Source of the DNA: Acanthosoma haemorrhoidale
Taxonomy: Eukaryota; Arthropoda; Insecta; Hemiptera; Acanthosomatidae
NCBI GenBank assembly: GCA_930367205.1
Contig: OV884009.1
Location: 118,991,454-119,055,453, forward strand
DNA: 64,000 nucleotides
Direction of reading: 5' to 3'
Each line of letters begins with the position of its first letter. Position 1 is the first letter of the stretch. The translations under genes were made by a program, and so were the position numbers. Below are positions 22,714 through 35,790 of this stretch, one piece after another. Below the pieces are notes generated by a model that did not search any database, was not told where the DNA came from, and saw only the letters and a program-made list of their open reading frames with translations.

Positions 22714-25385
22714 GAAAGAATCACCAAACTAGAGAGACTAAGTTTTGCAACCATTAACGTATATAACAAGAAATACCTGTCCAATTAAGCGAAAATACGT
22801 GACTACAACATAGTCGTTAACCCGATAATATTATATGGGACGGAAACCTCATGCCTCCCCAGTCTAGAGGAACTATTAAGAATAGAACGAAGAATCCTAA
22901 GAAGGATCTACGGTCCCAAAAAGACACAAGAAGGACACTCCTAAGGAATGCGTGACTCCACGTGATACTGCTGGATAACTCTACTCCCGAAAAAAGGCTA
23001 GGGTTAGAGAAACTAAAACAAAACCCTAGAGCTAACTATCCTAGTTGTACTTCGTCGGGGGAACTCGGCCAAAACTAATTTTTAACAATATCATGAAAGA
23101 AGCTTCACAAAAGAAAGAATCACCAAACTAGAGAGACTAAGTTTTGCAACCACTAACGTATATAACAAGAAATACCTGTCCAATAAAGCGAAAATACGAG
23201 ATTACAACATAGTCGTTAACCCGATAATATTATATGGGACGGAAACCTCATGCCTCCCCAGTCTAGAGGAACTATTAAGAATAGGACGAAGAATCCTAAG
23301 AAGGATCTACGGTCCCAAAAAGACACAAGAAGGACACTCCTAAGGAATGCGTGACTCTACGTGATACTGCTGGATAACTCTACTCCCGAAAAAAGGCTAG
23401 GGTTAGAGAAACTAAAACGAAACCCTAGGGCTAACTATCCTAGTTGTACTTCGTCGGGGTAACCCGGCTCAAACTAATTTTTAACAATATCATGAAAGAA
23501 GCTTCACATAAGAAAGAATCACCAAACTAGGGAGACTAAGTTTTGCAACCATTAACGTATATAACAAGAAATACCTGTCCAATAAAGCGAAAATACGAGA
23601 CTACAACATAGTCGTTAACCCGATAATATTATATGGGACGGAAACCTCATGCCTCCCCAGTCTAGAGGAACTATTAAGAATAGAACGAAGAATCCTAAGA
23701 AGGATCTACGGTCCCAAAAAGACACAAGAAGGACACTCCTAAGGAATGCGTGACTCTACGTGATACTGCTGGATAACTCTACTCCCGAAAAAAGGCTAGG
23801 GTTAGAGAAACTAAAAGGAAACCCTAGGGCTAACTATCCTAGTTGTACTTCGTCGGGGGAACTCGGCCAAAACTAATTTTTAACAATATCATGAAAGAAG
23901 CTTCACAAAAGAAAGAATCACCAAACTAGAGAGACTAAGTTTTGCAACCATTAACGTATATAACAAGAAATACCTGTCCAATTAAGCGAAAATACGTGAC
24001 TACAACATAGTCGTTAACCCGATAATATTATATGGGACGGAAACCTCATGCCTCCCCAGTCTAGAGGAACTATTAAGAATAGAACGAAGAATCCTAAGAA
24101 GGATCTACGGTCCCAAAAAGACACAAGAAGGACACTCCTAAGGAATGCGTGACTCCACGTGATACTGCTGGATAACTCTACTCCCGAAAAAAGGCTAGGG
24201 TTAGAGAAACTAAAACAAAACCCTAGAGCTAACTATCCTAGTTGTACTTCGTCAGGGTAATCCGACCCAAAACTAATTTTTAACAATATCATAAAAGGAG
24301 CTTCACAAAAGAAAGAATTGCCAAACTAGAGAGACTAAGTTTTGCAACCAGTAACGTATATAACAAGAAATACCTGTCCAATAAAGCGAAAATTCGAGAC
24401 TACAACATAGTCGTTAACCCGATAATATTATATGGGACGGAAACCTCATGCCTCCCCAGTCTAGAGGAACTATTAAGAATAGGACGAAGAATCCTAAGAA
24501 GGATCCACGGTCCCAAAAAGACACAAGAAGGACACTCCTAAGGAATGCGTGACTCTACGTGATACTGCTGGATAACTCTACTCCCGAAAAAAGGCTAGGG
24601 TTAGAGAAACTAAAACGAAACCCTAGGGCTAACTATCCTAGTTGTACTTCGTCGGGGTAACCCGGCTCAAACTAATTTTTAACAATATCATGAAAGAAGC
24701 TTCACATAAGAAAGAATCACCAAACTAGAGAGACTAAGTTTTGCAACCATTAACGTATATAACAAGAAATACCTGTCCAATAAAGCGAAAATACGAGACT
24801 ACAACATAGTCGTTAACCCGATAATATTATATGGGACGGAAACCTCATGCCTCCCCAGTCTAGAGGAACTATTAAGAATAGAACGAAGAATCCTAAGAAG
24901 GATCTACGGTCCCAAAAAGACACAAGAAGGACACTCCTAAGGAATGCGTGACTCTACGTGATACTGCTGGATAACTCTACTCCCGAAAAAAGGCTAGGGT
25001 TAGAGAAACTAAAACGAAACCCTAGGGCTAACTATCCTAGTTGTACTTCGTCGGGGTAACCCGGCTCAAACTAATTTTTAACAATATCATGAAAGAAGCT
25101 TCACATAAGAAAGAATCACCAAACTAGAGAGACTAAGTTTTGCAACCATTAACGTATATAACAAGAAATACATGTCCAATAAAGCGAAAATACGAGACTA
25201 CAACATAGTCGTTAACCCGATAATATTATATGGGACGGAAACCTCATGCCTCCCCAGTCTAGAGCAACTATTAAGAATAGAACGAAGAATCCTAAGAAGG
25301 ATCTACGGTCCCAAAAAGACACAAGAAGGACACTCCTAAGGAATGCGTGACTCCACGTGATACTGCCGGATAACTCTACTCCCGA
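22714..25385 (+). repeat. Class A-rich segment with the A-A-A trimer block
   Basis: Starts are 22714, 23113, 23512, 23911, 24311, 24710 and 25109. The string at 23911-25108 (CAATTAAGCG type, then GAATTGCC type, then plain A) is a trimer that reappears at 52450, 55652 and 58047, and at 62329 with its third monomer altered. Other features are AAAACAAAACCCTAGAGC in two monomers and GGATCCACGG (a BamHI site) at about 24501-24510. The monomer at 25109 has ATACATGTCC instead of ATACCTGTCC, shared only with 57249 and 60328. Confidence 0.85.
24710..25108 (+). repeat. Class A monomer (399 bp), representative
   Basis: This is the commonest form and the best stand-in for a consensus. In order it holds the anchor block, the reverse-transcriptase-like frame ending in TAA, a GACTCTACGTGATAC or GACTCCACGTGATAC stretch, an A-rich CCCGAAAAAAGG, the CTAGGGTT...AACCCTAG inverted repeat, the GTCGGG-GTAA-CCCGGC hairpin, and an AT-rich tail with AATTTTTAACAATATCATG. 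Versions with AATCCGACCCAAAACT instead of AACCCGGCTCAAACT are one base longer (400 bp). Clean class A monomers also start at 18322, 23512, 56850 and 57648, among others. Confidence 0.9.
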
Positions 25386-25507
25386 TAAAAGGCTAGGGAT
25401 AGAGGAACTAAAACGAAACCCTAGGGCTAACTATCCTAGTTGTACTTCGTCGGGGTAACCCGGCCCAAACTAATTTTTAACAATATCATGAAAGGAGCTT
25501 CACAAAA

Positions 25508-25913
25508 GAAAGAATCACCAAACTAGAGAGACTAAGTTTTGCAACCAGTAACGTATATAACAAGAAAATATTTGTCTAATAAAGCAAAAATAAGAGACTA
25601 CAACACAGTCGTTAAACCGATAATATTATATGGGACGGAAACCTCATGCCTCCCTAGTCTAGAGGAACTATTAAGAATAGAACAATATCATTAAGTTTAA
25701 CGAATCTACGGTCCCAAAAAGACACAAGAAGGACACTCCTAAGGAATGCGTGACTCCACGTGATACTGCTGGATAACTCTACTCCCGATAAAAGGCTAGG
25801 GGTAGAGGAACTCAAACGAAACCCTCTAGGGCTAACTACCCTAGTTGAACTTCGTTGGGGTAACCCGACCCAAAACTAATTTTTAACAATATCATGAAAG
25901 AAGTTTCACAAAA
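25508..25913 (+). repeat. Class H rearranged monomer (406 bp)
   Basis: In place of the usual 17 bases GAAGAATCCTAAGAAGG, positions 25684-25703 hold 20 unrelated bases starting AATATCATTAAG. Together with the preceding AAC this reads AACAATATCAT, which is also the motif in the tail of every monomer. The patch destroys the R-R-I-L-R-R part of the protein frame and puts a TAA in its place. The head is class G-like (AAAATATTTGTC, CACAGTCG) and the tail class B-like. It is followed by class F. Confidence 0.92.
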
Positions 25914-26194
25914 GAAAGAATCACCAAACTAGAGAGACTAAGTTTTGCAACCATTAACGTATATAACTAGAAATACCTGTCCAATAAAGCGAAAATAAGA
26001 GACTACAACATAGTCGTTAAACCGGTAATATTATATGGGACGGAAACCTCATTCCTCCCCAGTCTAGAGAAACTATTGAGAATAGAACGAAGAATCCTAA
26101 GCAGGATCTACGGCCCCAAAACTAGTTGTACTTCGTCGGGGTAACCCGGCCTAAAACTAATTTTTAACAATATCATGAAAGGAGCTTCACAAAA
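25914..26194 (+). repeat. Class F deletion monomer between H and G
   Basis: Same deletion junction, but with TATATAACTAGAAAT, which puts a stop in the reverse-transcriptase frame, and GGCCTAAAACT at its end. These two marks define the right-hand F subfamily (also starting at 30195, 63128 and 63409). It is preceded by class H and followed by class G. Confidence 0.93.
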
Positions 26195-26596
26195 GAAAAA
26201 ATCACCAAACTAGAGAGACTAAGTTTTGCAAACCAGTAATGTATATAACAAGAAAATATTTGTCCAATAAAGCAAAAATAAGAGACTACAACACAGCCGT
26301 TAACCCGATAATATTATATGGGACGGAAACCTCATGCCTCCCCAGTCTAGAGGAACTATTAAGAATAGAACGAAGAACCCTAAGAAGGATCTACGGTCCC
26401 AAAAAGACACAAGAAGGACACTCCTAAGGAATGCATGACTCCACGTGATACTGCTGGATAACTCCACTCCCGAAAAAAGGCTAGGGTTAGAGAAACTAAA
26501 ACGAAACCCTAGGGCTAACTATCCTAGTTGTACTTCGTCAGGGTAATCCGACCCAAAACTAATTTTTAACAATATCATGAAAGGAGCTTCACAAAA
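26195..26596 (+). repeat. Class G monomer, right-hand subfamily (402 bp)
   Basis: This subfamily has AAAAGAAAAAATC instead of the 12-A run, CTAAGTTTTGC instead of CTATGTTTTGC, CCAGTAATGTATATAAC (giving a different ATG), GAAGAACCCTAAG and GGAATGCATGAC. It follows class F. Related copies start at 30476, 59127 and 63690. Confidence 0.9.
26239..26427 (+). pseudogene. RT fragment with ATG, right-hand class G (62 codons)
   Basis: The ATG comes from GTAACGTATA changing to GTAATGTATA, giving M-Y-I-T-R-K-Y-L-S-N-K and then the usual segment ending R-R-T-L-R-R-I-Y-G-P. In its +4281 partner the matching stretch reads ACAAGTTAATATTTG, so that copy is closed by a stop near 30534. Decay of one twin and not the other argues against selection. 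Confidence 0.58.
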
Positions 26597-26993
26597 GAAA
26601 GAATTACCAAACTAGAGAGACTAAGTTTTGCAACCATTAACGTATATAACAAGAAATACCTGTCCAATAAAGCGAAAATACGAGACTACAACATAGTCGT
26701 TAACCCGATAATATTATATGGGACGGAAACCTCATGCCTCCCCAGTCTAGAGGAACTATTAAGAATAGAACGAAGAATCCTAAGAAGGATCTACGGTCCC
26801 AAAAAGACACAAGAAGGACACTCCTAAAATGCGTGACTCTACGTGATACTGCTGGATAACTCTACTCCCGAAAAAAGGCTAGGGTTAGAGAAACTAAAAC
26901 GAAACCCTAGGGCTAACTATCCTAGTTGTACTTCGTCGGGGTAACCCGGCTCAAACTAATTTTTAACAATATCATGAAAGAAGCTTCACATAA
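26597..26993 (+). repeat. Class E monomer (397 bp), representative
   Basis: Class E is class A with a two-base GG deletion just after the reverse-transcriptase stop codon, giving CACTCCTAAAATGCG instead of CACTCCTAAGGAATGCG. This accounts for the 397-bp length. Other copies start at 4564, 11243, 15924, 19120, 20715, 27394, 30878, 31675, 35270, 35667, 36464, 40458, 43256, 46054, 49251, 59529, 61131. It usually precedes a class B monomer, so the E-B-D order is a recurring string. Confidence 0.88.
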
Positions 26994-29788
26994 GAAAGAA
27001 TCACCAAACTAGAGAGACTAAGTTTTGCAACCATTAACGTATATAACTAGAAATACCTGTCCAATAAAGCGAAAATAAGAGACTACAACATAGTTGTTAA
27101 ACCGGTAATATTATATGGGACGGAAACCTCATTCCTCCCCAGTCTAGAGAAACTATTAAGAATAGAACGAAGAATCCTAAGAAGGATCTACGGTCCCAAA
27201 AAGACACAAGAAGGACACTCCTAAGGAATGCGTGACTCTACGTGATACTGCTGGATAACTCTACTCCCGAAAAAAGGCTAGGGTTAGAGAAACTAAAACG
27301 AAACCCTAGGGCTAACTATCCTAGTTGTACTTCGTCAGGGTAATCCGACCCAAAACTAATTTTTAACAATATCATGAAAGGAGCTTCACAAAAGAAAGAA
27401 TTACCAAACTAGAGAGACTAAGTTTTGCAACCATTAACGTATATAACAAGAAATACCTGTCCAATAAAGCGAAAATACGAGACTACAACATAGTCGTTAA
27501 CCCGATAATATTATATGGGACGGAAACCTCATGCCTCCCCAGTCTAGAGGAACTATTAAGAATAGAACGAAGAATCCTAAGAAGGATCTACGGTCCCAAA
27601 AAGACACAAGAAGGACACTCCTAAAATGCGTGACTCTACGTGATACTGCTGGATAACTCTACTCCCGAAAAAAGGCTAGGGTTAGAGAAACTAAAACGAA
27701 ACCCTAGGGCTAACTATCCTAGTTGTACTTCGTCGGGGTAACCCGGCTCAAACTAATTTTTAACAATATCATGAAAGAAGCTTCACATAAGAAAGAATCA
27801 CCAAACTAGAGAGACTAAGTTTTGCAACCATTAACGTATATAACAAGAAATACCTGTCCAATAAAGCGAAAATACGAGACTACAAAATAGTCGTTAACCC
27901 GATAATATTATATGGGACGGAAACCTCATGCCTCCCCAGTCTAGAGCAACTATTAAGAATAGAACGAAGAATCCTAAGAAGGATCTACGGTCCCAAAAAG
28001 ACACAAGAAGGACACTCCTAAGGAATGCGTGACTCCACGTGATACTGCTGGATAACTCTACTCCCGATAAAAGGCTAGAGATAGAGGAACTCAAACGAAA
28101 CCCTCTAGGGCTAACTACCCTAGTTGAACTTCGTCGGGGTAACCCGACCCAAAACTAATTTTTAACAATATCATGAAAGGAGCTTCACAAAAGAAAGAAT
28201 CACCAAACTAGAGAGAATAAGTTTTGCAACCATTAACGTATATAACAAGAAATACCTGTCCAACATAGCAAAAATACGAGACTACAACATAGTCATTAAC
28301 CCGATAATATTATATGAGACGGAAACATCATGCCTCCCCAGTCTAGAGGAACTATTAAGAATAGAACGAAGAATCCTAAAAAGGATCTACGGTCCCAAAA
28401 AGACACAAGAAGGACACTCCTAAGGAATGCGTGACTCCAAGTGATACTGCTGGATATCTCTACTCCCGAAAAAAGGCTAGGGTTAGAGAAACTAAAAGGA
28501 AACCCTAGGGCTAACTATCCTAGTTGTACTTCGTCGGGGGAACTCGGCCAAAACTAATTTTTAACAATATCATGAAAGAAGCTTCACAAAAGAAAGAATC
28601 ACCAAACTAGAGAGACTAAGTTTTGCAACCATTAACGTATATAACAAGAAATACCTGTCCAATAAAGCGAAAATTCGAGACTACAACATAGTCGTTAACC
28701 CGATAATATTATATGGGACGGAAACCTCATGCCTCCCCAGTCTAGAGGAACTATTAAGAATAGAACGAAGAATCCTAAGAAGGATCTACGGTCCCAAAAA
28801 GACACAAGAAGGACACTCCTAAGGAATGCGTGACTCTACGTGATACTGCTGGATAACTCTACTCCCGAAAAAAGGCTAGGGTTAGAGAAACTAAAACGAA
28901 ACCCTAGGGCTAACTATCCTAGTTGTACTTCGTCGGGGTAACCCGGCTCAAACTAATTTTTAACAATATCATGAAAGAAGTTTCACAAAAGAAAGAATCA
29001 CCAAACTAGAGAGAATAAGTTTTGCAACCATTAACGTATATAACAAGAAATACCTGTCCAACATAGCAAAAATACGAGACTACAACATAGTCGTTAACCC
29101 GATAATATTATATGAGACGGAAACATCATGCCTCCCCAGTCTAGAGGAACTATTAAGAATAGAACGAAGAATCCTAAAAAGGATCTACGGTCCCAAAAAG
29201 ACACAAGAAGGACACTCCTAAGGAATGCGTGACTCCAAGTGATACTGCTGGATATCTCTACTCCCGAAAAAAGGCTAGGGTTAGAGAAACTAAAAGGAAA
29301 CCCTAGGGCTAACTATCCTAGTTGTACTTCGTCGGGGGAACTCGGCCAAAACTAATTTTTAACAATATCATGAAAGAAGCTTCACAAAAGAAAGAATCAC
29401 CAAACTAGAGAGACTAAGTTTTGCAACCATTAACGTATATAACAAGAAATACCTGTCCAATAAAGCGAAAATTCGAGACTACAACATAGTCGTTAACCCG
29501 ATAATATTATATGGGACGGAAACCTCATGCCTCCCCAGTCTAGAGGAACTATTAAGAATAGAACGAAGAATCCTAAGAAGGATCTACGGTCCCAAAAAGA
29601 CACAAGAAGGACACTCCTAAGGAATGCGTGACTCTACGTGATACTGCTGGATAACTCTACTCCCGATAAAAGGCTAGGGATAGAGGAACTAAAACGAAAC
29701 CCTAGGGCTAACTATCCTAGTTGTACTTCGTCGGGGTAACCCGGCCCAAACTAATTTTTAACAATATCATGAAAGGAGCTTCACAAAA

Positions 29789-30194
29789 GAAAGAATCACC
29801 AAACTAGAGAGACTAAGTTTTGCAACCAGTAACGTATATAACAAGAAAATATTTGTCTAATAAAGCAAAAATAAGAGACTACAACACAGTCGTTAAACCG
29901 ATAATATTATATGGGACGGAAACCTCATGCCTCCCTAGTCTAGAGGAACTATTAAGAATAGAACAATATCATTAAGTTTAACGAATCTACGGTCCCAAAA
30001 AGACACAAGAAGGACACTCCTAAGGAATGCGTGACTCCACGTGATACTGCTGGATAACTCTACTCCCGATAAAAGGCTAGGGGTAGAGGAACTCAAACGA
30101 AACCCTCTAGGGCTAACTACCCTAGTTGAACTTCGTTGGGGTAACCCGACCCAAAACTAATTTTTAACAATATCTTGAAAGAAGTTTCACAAAA
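29789..30194 (+). repeat. Class H rearranged monomer (406 bp)
   Basis: This is the +4281 copy of the monomer starting at 25508, with the same 20-base patch at 29965-29984, followed by class F. Confidence 0.92.
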
Positions 30195-30475
30195 GAAAGA
30201 ATCACCAAACTAGAGAGACTAAGTTTTGCAACCATTAACGTATATAACTAGAAATACCTGTCCAATAAAGCGAAAATAAGAGACTACAACATAGTCGTTA
30301 AACCGGTAATATTATATGGGACGGAAACCTCATTCCTCCCCAGTCTAGAGAAACTATTGAGAATAGAACGAAGAATCCTAAGCAGGATCTACGGCCCCAA
30401 AACTAGTTGTACTTCGTCGGGGTAACCCGGCCTAAAACTAATTTTTAACAATATCATGAAAGGAGCTTCACAAAA
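30195..30475 (+). repeat. Class F deletion monomer between H and G
   Basis: This is the +4281 copy of the monomer starting at 25914, with the same in-frame TAG and the same neighbours on both sides. Confidence 0.93.
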
Positions 30476-33400
30476 GAAAAAATCACCAAACTAGAGAGAC
30501 TAAGTTTTGCAAACCAGTAATGTATATAACAAGTTAATATTTGTCCAATAAAGCAAAAATAAGAGACTACAACACAGCCGTTAACCCGATAATATTATAT
30601 GGGACGGAAACCTCATGCCTCCCCAGTCTAGAGGAACTATTAAGAATAGAACGAAGAACCCTAAGAAGGATCTACGGTCCCAAAAAGACACAAGAAGGAC
30701 ACTCCTAAGGAATGCATGACTCCACGTGATACTGCTGGATAACTCCACTCCCGAAAAAAGGCTAGGGTTAGAGAAACTAAAACGAAACCCTAGGGCTAAC
30801 TATCCTAGTTGTACTTCGTCAGGGTAATCCGACCCAAAACTAATTTTTAACAATATCATGAAAGGAGCTTCACAAAAGAAAGAATTACCAAACTAGAGAG
30901 ACTAAGTTTTGCAACCATTAACGTATATAACAAGAAATACCTGTCCAATAAAGCGAAAATACGAGACTACAACATAGTCGTTAACCCGATAATATTATAT
31001 GGGACGGAAACCTCATGCCTCCCCAGTCTAGAGGAACTATTAAGAATAGAACGAAGAATCCTAAGAAGGATCTACGGTCCCAAAAAGACACAAGAAGGAC
31101 ACTCCTAAAATGCGTGACTCTACGTGATACTGCTGGATAACTCTACTCCCGAAAAAAGGCTAGGGTTAGAGAAACTAAAACGAAACCCTAGGGCTAACTA
31201 TCCTAGTTGTACTTCGTCGGGGTAACCCGGCTCAAACTAATTTTTAACAATATCATGAAAGAAGCTTCACATAAGAAAGAATCACCAAACTAGAGAGACT
31301 AAGTTTTGCAACCATTAACGTATATAACTAGAAATACCTGTCCAATAAAGCGAAAATAAGAGACTACAACATAGTTGTTAAACCGGTAATATTATATGGG
31401 ACGGAAACCTCATTCCTCCCCAGTCTAGAGAAACTATTAAGAATAGAACGAAGAATCCTAAGAAGGATCTACGGTCCCAAAAAGACACAAGAAGGACACT
31501 CCTAAGGAATGCGTGACTCTACGTGATACTGCTGGATAACTCTACTCCCGAAAAAAGGCTAGGGTTAGAGAAACTAAAACGAAACCCTAGGGCTAACTAT
31601 CCTAGTTGTACTTCGTCAGGGTAATCCGACCCAAAACTAATTTTTAACAATATCATGAAAGGAGCTTCACAAAAGAAAGAATTACCAAACTAGAGAGACT
31701 AAGTTTTGCAACCATTAACGTATATAACAAGAAATACCTGTCCAATAAAGCGAAAATACGAGACTACAACATAGTCGTTAACCCGATAATATTATATGGG
31801 ACGGAAACCTCATGCCTCCCCAGTCTAGAGGAACTATTAAGAATAGAACGAAGAATCCTAAGAAGGATCTACGGTCCCAAAAAGACACAAGAAGGACACT
31901 CCTAAAATGCGTGACTCTACGTGATACTGCTGGATAACTCTACTCCCGAAAAAAGGCTAGGGTTAGAGAAACTAAAACGAAACCCTAGGGCTAACTATCC
32001 TAGTTGTACTTCGTCGGGGTAACCCGGCTCAAACTAATTTTTAACAATATCATGAAAGAAGCTTCACATAAGAAAGAATCACCAAACTAGAGAGACTAAG
32101 TTTTGCAACCATTAACGTATATAACAAGAAATACCTGTCCAATAAAGCGAAAATACGAGACTACAAAATAGTCGTTAACCCGATAATATTATATGGGACG
32201 GAAACCTCATGCCTCCCCAGTCTAGAGCAACTATTAAGAATAGAACGAAGAATCCTAAGAAGGATCTACGGTCCCAAAAAGACACAAGAAGGACACTCCT
32301 AAGGAATGCGTGACTCCACGTGATACTGCTGGATAACTCTACTCCCGATAAAAGGCTAGAGATAGAGGAACTCAAACGAAACCCTCTAGGGCTAACTACC
32401 CTAGTTGAACTTCGTCGGGGTAACCCGACCCAAAACTAATTTTTAACAATATCATGAAAGGAGCTTCACAAAAGAAAGAATCACCAAACTAGAGAGAATA
32501 AGTTTTGCAACCATTAACGTATATAACAAGAAATACCTGTCCAACATAGCAAAAATACGAGACTACAACATAGTCGTTAACCCGATAATATTATATGAGA
32601 CGGAAACATCATGCCTCCCCAGTCTAGAGGAACTATTAAGAATAGAACGAAGAATCCTAAAAAGGATCTACGGTCCCAAAAAGACACAAGAAGGACACTC
32701 CTAAGGAATGCGTGACTCCAAGTGATACTGCTGGATATCTCTACTCCCGAAAAAAGGCTAGGGTTAGAGAAACTAAAAGGAAACCCTAGGGCTAACTATC
32801 CTAGTTGTACTTCGTCGGGGGAACTCGGCCAAAACTAATTTTTAACAATATCATGAAAGAAGCTTCACAAAAGAAAGAATCACCAAACTAGAGAGACTAA
32901 GTTTTGCAACCATTAACGTATATAACAAGAAATACCTGTCCAATAAAGCGAAAATTCGAGACTACAACATAGTCGTTAACCCGATAATATTATATGGGAC
33001 GGAAACCTCATGCCTCCCCAGTCTAGAGGAACTATTAAGAATAGAACGAAGAATCCTAAGAAGGATCTACGGTCCCAAAAAGACACAAGAAGGACACTCC
33101 TAAGGAATGCGTGACTCTACGTGATACTGCTGGATAACTCTACTCCCGAAAAAAGGCTAGGGTTAGAGAAACTAAAACGAAACCCTAGGGCTAACTATCC
33201 TAGTTGTACTTCGTCGGGGTAACCCGGCTCAAACTAATTTTTAACAATATCATGAAAGAAGTTTCACAAAAGAAAGAATCACCAAACTAGAGAGAATAAG
33301 TTTTGCAACCATTAACGTATATAACAAGAAATACCTGTCCAACATAGCAAAAATACGAGACTACAACATAGTCGTTAACCCGATAATATTATATGAGACG

Positions 33401-33948
33401 GAAACATCATGCCTCCCCAGTCTAGAGGAACTATTAAGAATAGAACGAAGAATCCTAAAAAGGATCTACGGTCCCAAAAAGACACAAGAAGGACACTCCT
33501 AAGGAATGCGTGACTCCAAGTGATACTGCTGGATATCTCTACTCCCGAAAAAAGGCTAGGGTTAGAGAAACTAAAACGAAACCCTAGGGCTAACTATCCT
33601 AGTTGTACTTCGTCGGGGGAACTCGGCCAAAACTAATTTTTAACAATATCATGAAAGAAGCTTCACAAAAGAAAGAATCACCAAACTAGAGAGACTAAGT
33701 TTTGCAACCATTAACGTATATAACAAGAAATACCTGTCCAATAAAGCGAAAATTCGAGACTACAACATAGTCGTTAACCCGATAATATTATATGGGACGG
33801 AAACCTCATGCCTCCCCAGTCTAGAGGAACTATTAAGAATAGAACGAAGAATCCTAAGAAGGATCTACGGTCCCAAAAAGACACAAGAAGGACACTCCTA
33901 AGGAATGCGTGACTCTACGTGATACTGCTGGATAACTCTACTCCCGAA

Positions 33949-35790
33949 AAAAGGCTAGGGTTAGAGAAACTAAAACGAAACCCTAGGGCTAACTATCCTA
34001 GTTGTACTTCGTCGGGGTAACCCGGCTCAAACTAATTTTTAACAATATCATGAAAGAAGTTTCACAAAAGAAAGAATCACCAAACTAGAGAGACTAAGTT
34101 TTGCAACCATTAACGTATATAACAAGAAATACCTGTCCAATAAAGCGAAAATACGAGACTACAACATAGTCGTTAACCCGATAATATTATATTGGACGGA
34201 AACCTCATGCCTCCCCAGTCTAGAGCAACTATTAAGCATAGAACGAAGAATCCTAAGAAGGATCTACGGTCCCAAAAAGACACAAGGAGGACACTCCTAA
34301 GGAATGCGTGACTCCACGTGATACTGCTGGATAACTCTACTCCCGATAAAAGGCTAGAGATAGAGGAACTCAAACGAAACTCTCTAGGGCTAACTACCCT
34401 ACTTAAACTTCGTCGGGGTAACCCGACCCAAAACTAATTTTTAACAATATCATGAAAGGAGCTTCACAAAAGAAAGAATCACCAAACTAGAGAGAATAAG
34501 TTTTGCAACCATTAACGTATATAACAAGAAATACCTGTCCAACATAGCAAAAATACGAGACTACAACATAGTCGTTAACCCAATAATATTATATGAGACG
34601 GAAACCTCATGCCTCCCCAGTCTAGAGGAACTATTAAGAATAGAACGAAGAATCCTAAAAAGGATCTCCGGTCCCAAAAAGACACAAGAAGGACACTCCT
34701 AAGGAATGCGTGACTCCAAGTGATACTGCTGGATATCTCTACTCCCGAAAAAAGGCTAGGGTTAGAGAAACTAAAACGAAACCCTAGGGCTAACTATCCT
34801 AGTTGTACTTCGTCGGGGGAACTCGGCCAAAACTAATTTTTAACAATATCATGAAAGAAGCTTCACAAAAGAAAGAATCACCAAACTAGAGAGACTAAGT
34901 TTTGCAACCACTAACGTATATAAAAGAAATACCTGTCCAATAAAGCGAAAATACGAGATTACAACATAGTCGTTAACCCGATAATATTATATGGGACGGA
35001 AACCTCATGGCTCTCCAGTCTAGAGGAACTATTAAGAATAGAACGAAGAATCCTAAGAAGGATCTACGGTCCCAAAAAGACACAAGAAGGACACTCCTAA
35101 GGAATGCGTGACTCCACGTGATACTGCTGGATAACTCTACTCCCGAAAAAAGGCTAGGGTTAGAGAAACTAAAACGAAACCCTAGGGCTAACTATCCTAG
35201 TTGTACTTCGTCAGGGTAATCCGACCCAAAACTAATTTTTAACAATATCATGAAAGGAGCTTCACAAAAGAAAGAATTACCAAACTAGAGAGACTAAGTT
35301 TTGCAACCATTAACGTATATAACAAGAAATACCTGTCCAATAAAGCGAAAATACGAGACTACAACATAGTCGTTAACCCGATAATATTATATGGGACGGA
35401 AACCTCATGCCTCCCCAGTCTAGAGGAACTATTAAGAATAGAACGAAGAATCCTAAGAAGGATCTACGGTCCCAAAAAGACACAAGAAGGACACTCCTAA
35501 AATGCGTGACTCTACGTGATACTGCTGGATAACTCTACTCCCGAAAAAAGGCTAGGGTTAGAGAAACTAAAACGAAACCCTAGGGCTAACTATCCTAGTT
35601 GTACTTCGTCGGGGTAACCCGGCTCAAACTAATTTTTAACAATATCATGAAAGAAGCTTCACATAAGAAAGAATCACCAAACTAGAGAGACTAAGTTTTG
35701 CAACCATTAACGTATATAACAAGAAATACCTGTCCAATAAAGCGAAAATACGAGACTACAAAATAGTCGTTAACCCGATAATATTATATG
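33949..35790 (+). repeat. Right part of the 4789-bp repeat, copy 1
   Basis: Starts are 34070 (B), 34472 (D), 34871, 35270 (E) and 35667 (chimera). With the left part starting near 31000 this makes a 4789-bp unit repeated downstream. Private marks are TATATTGGACGG, AAGCATAG, ACAAGGAGG, AACTCTCTAGGGC, ACTTAAACTTCG, AGGATCTCCGG and a single-base deletion giving TATATAAAAG at about 34917. Confidence 0.88.

Larger units (their letters stand above)
25386..29666 (+). repeat. 4281-bp repeat, copy 1
   Basis: Monomer starts inside it are 25508 (H), 25914 (F), 26195 (G), 26597 (E), 26994, 27394 (E), 27791 (B), 28193 (D), 28592, 28991 (D) and 29390. All recur exactly 4281 bp downstream. The right border lies inside the monomer at 29390: its left two thirds match the monomer at 33671, and its right end (GATAAAAGGCTAGGGATAG) matches the monomer at 25109. 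That places the recombination point between about 29646 and 29666. Confidence 0.9.
29667..33948 (+). repeat. 4281-bp repeat, copy 2
   Basis: Monomer starts are 29789 (H), 30195 (F), 30476 (G), 30878 (E), 31275, 31675 (E), 32072 (B), 32474 (D), 32873, 33272 (D) and 33671. It differs from copy 1 by a handful of bases, for example AATATCTTGAAAG near 30173, ACAAGTTAATATTTG near 30532 and CTAAAACGAAACC near 33574. Its right part is also the left part of the 4789-bp duplication, so the two events are nested. Confidence 0.9.
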
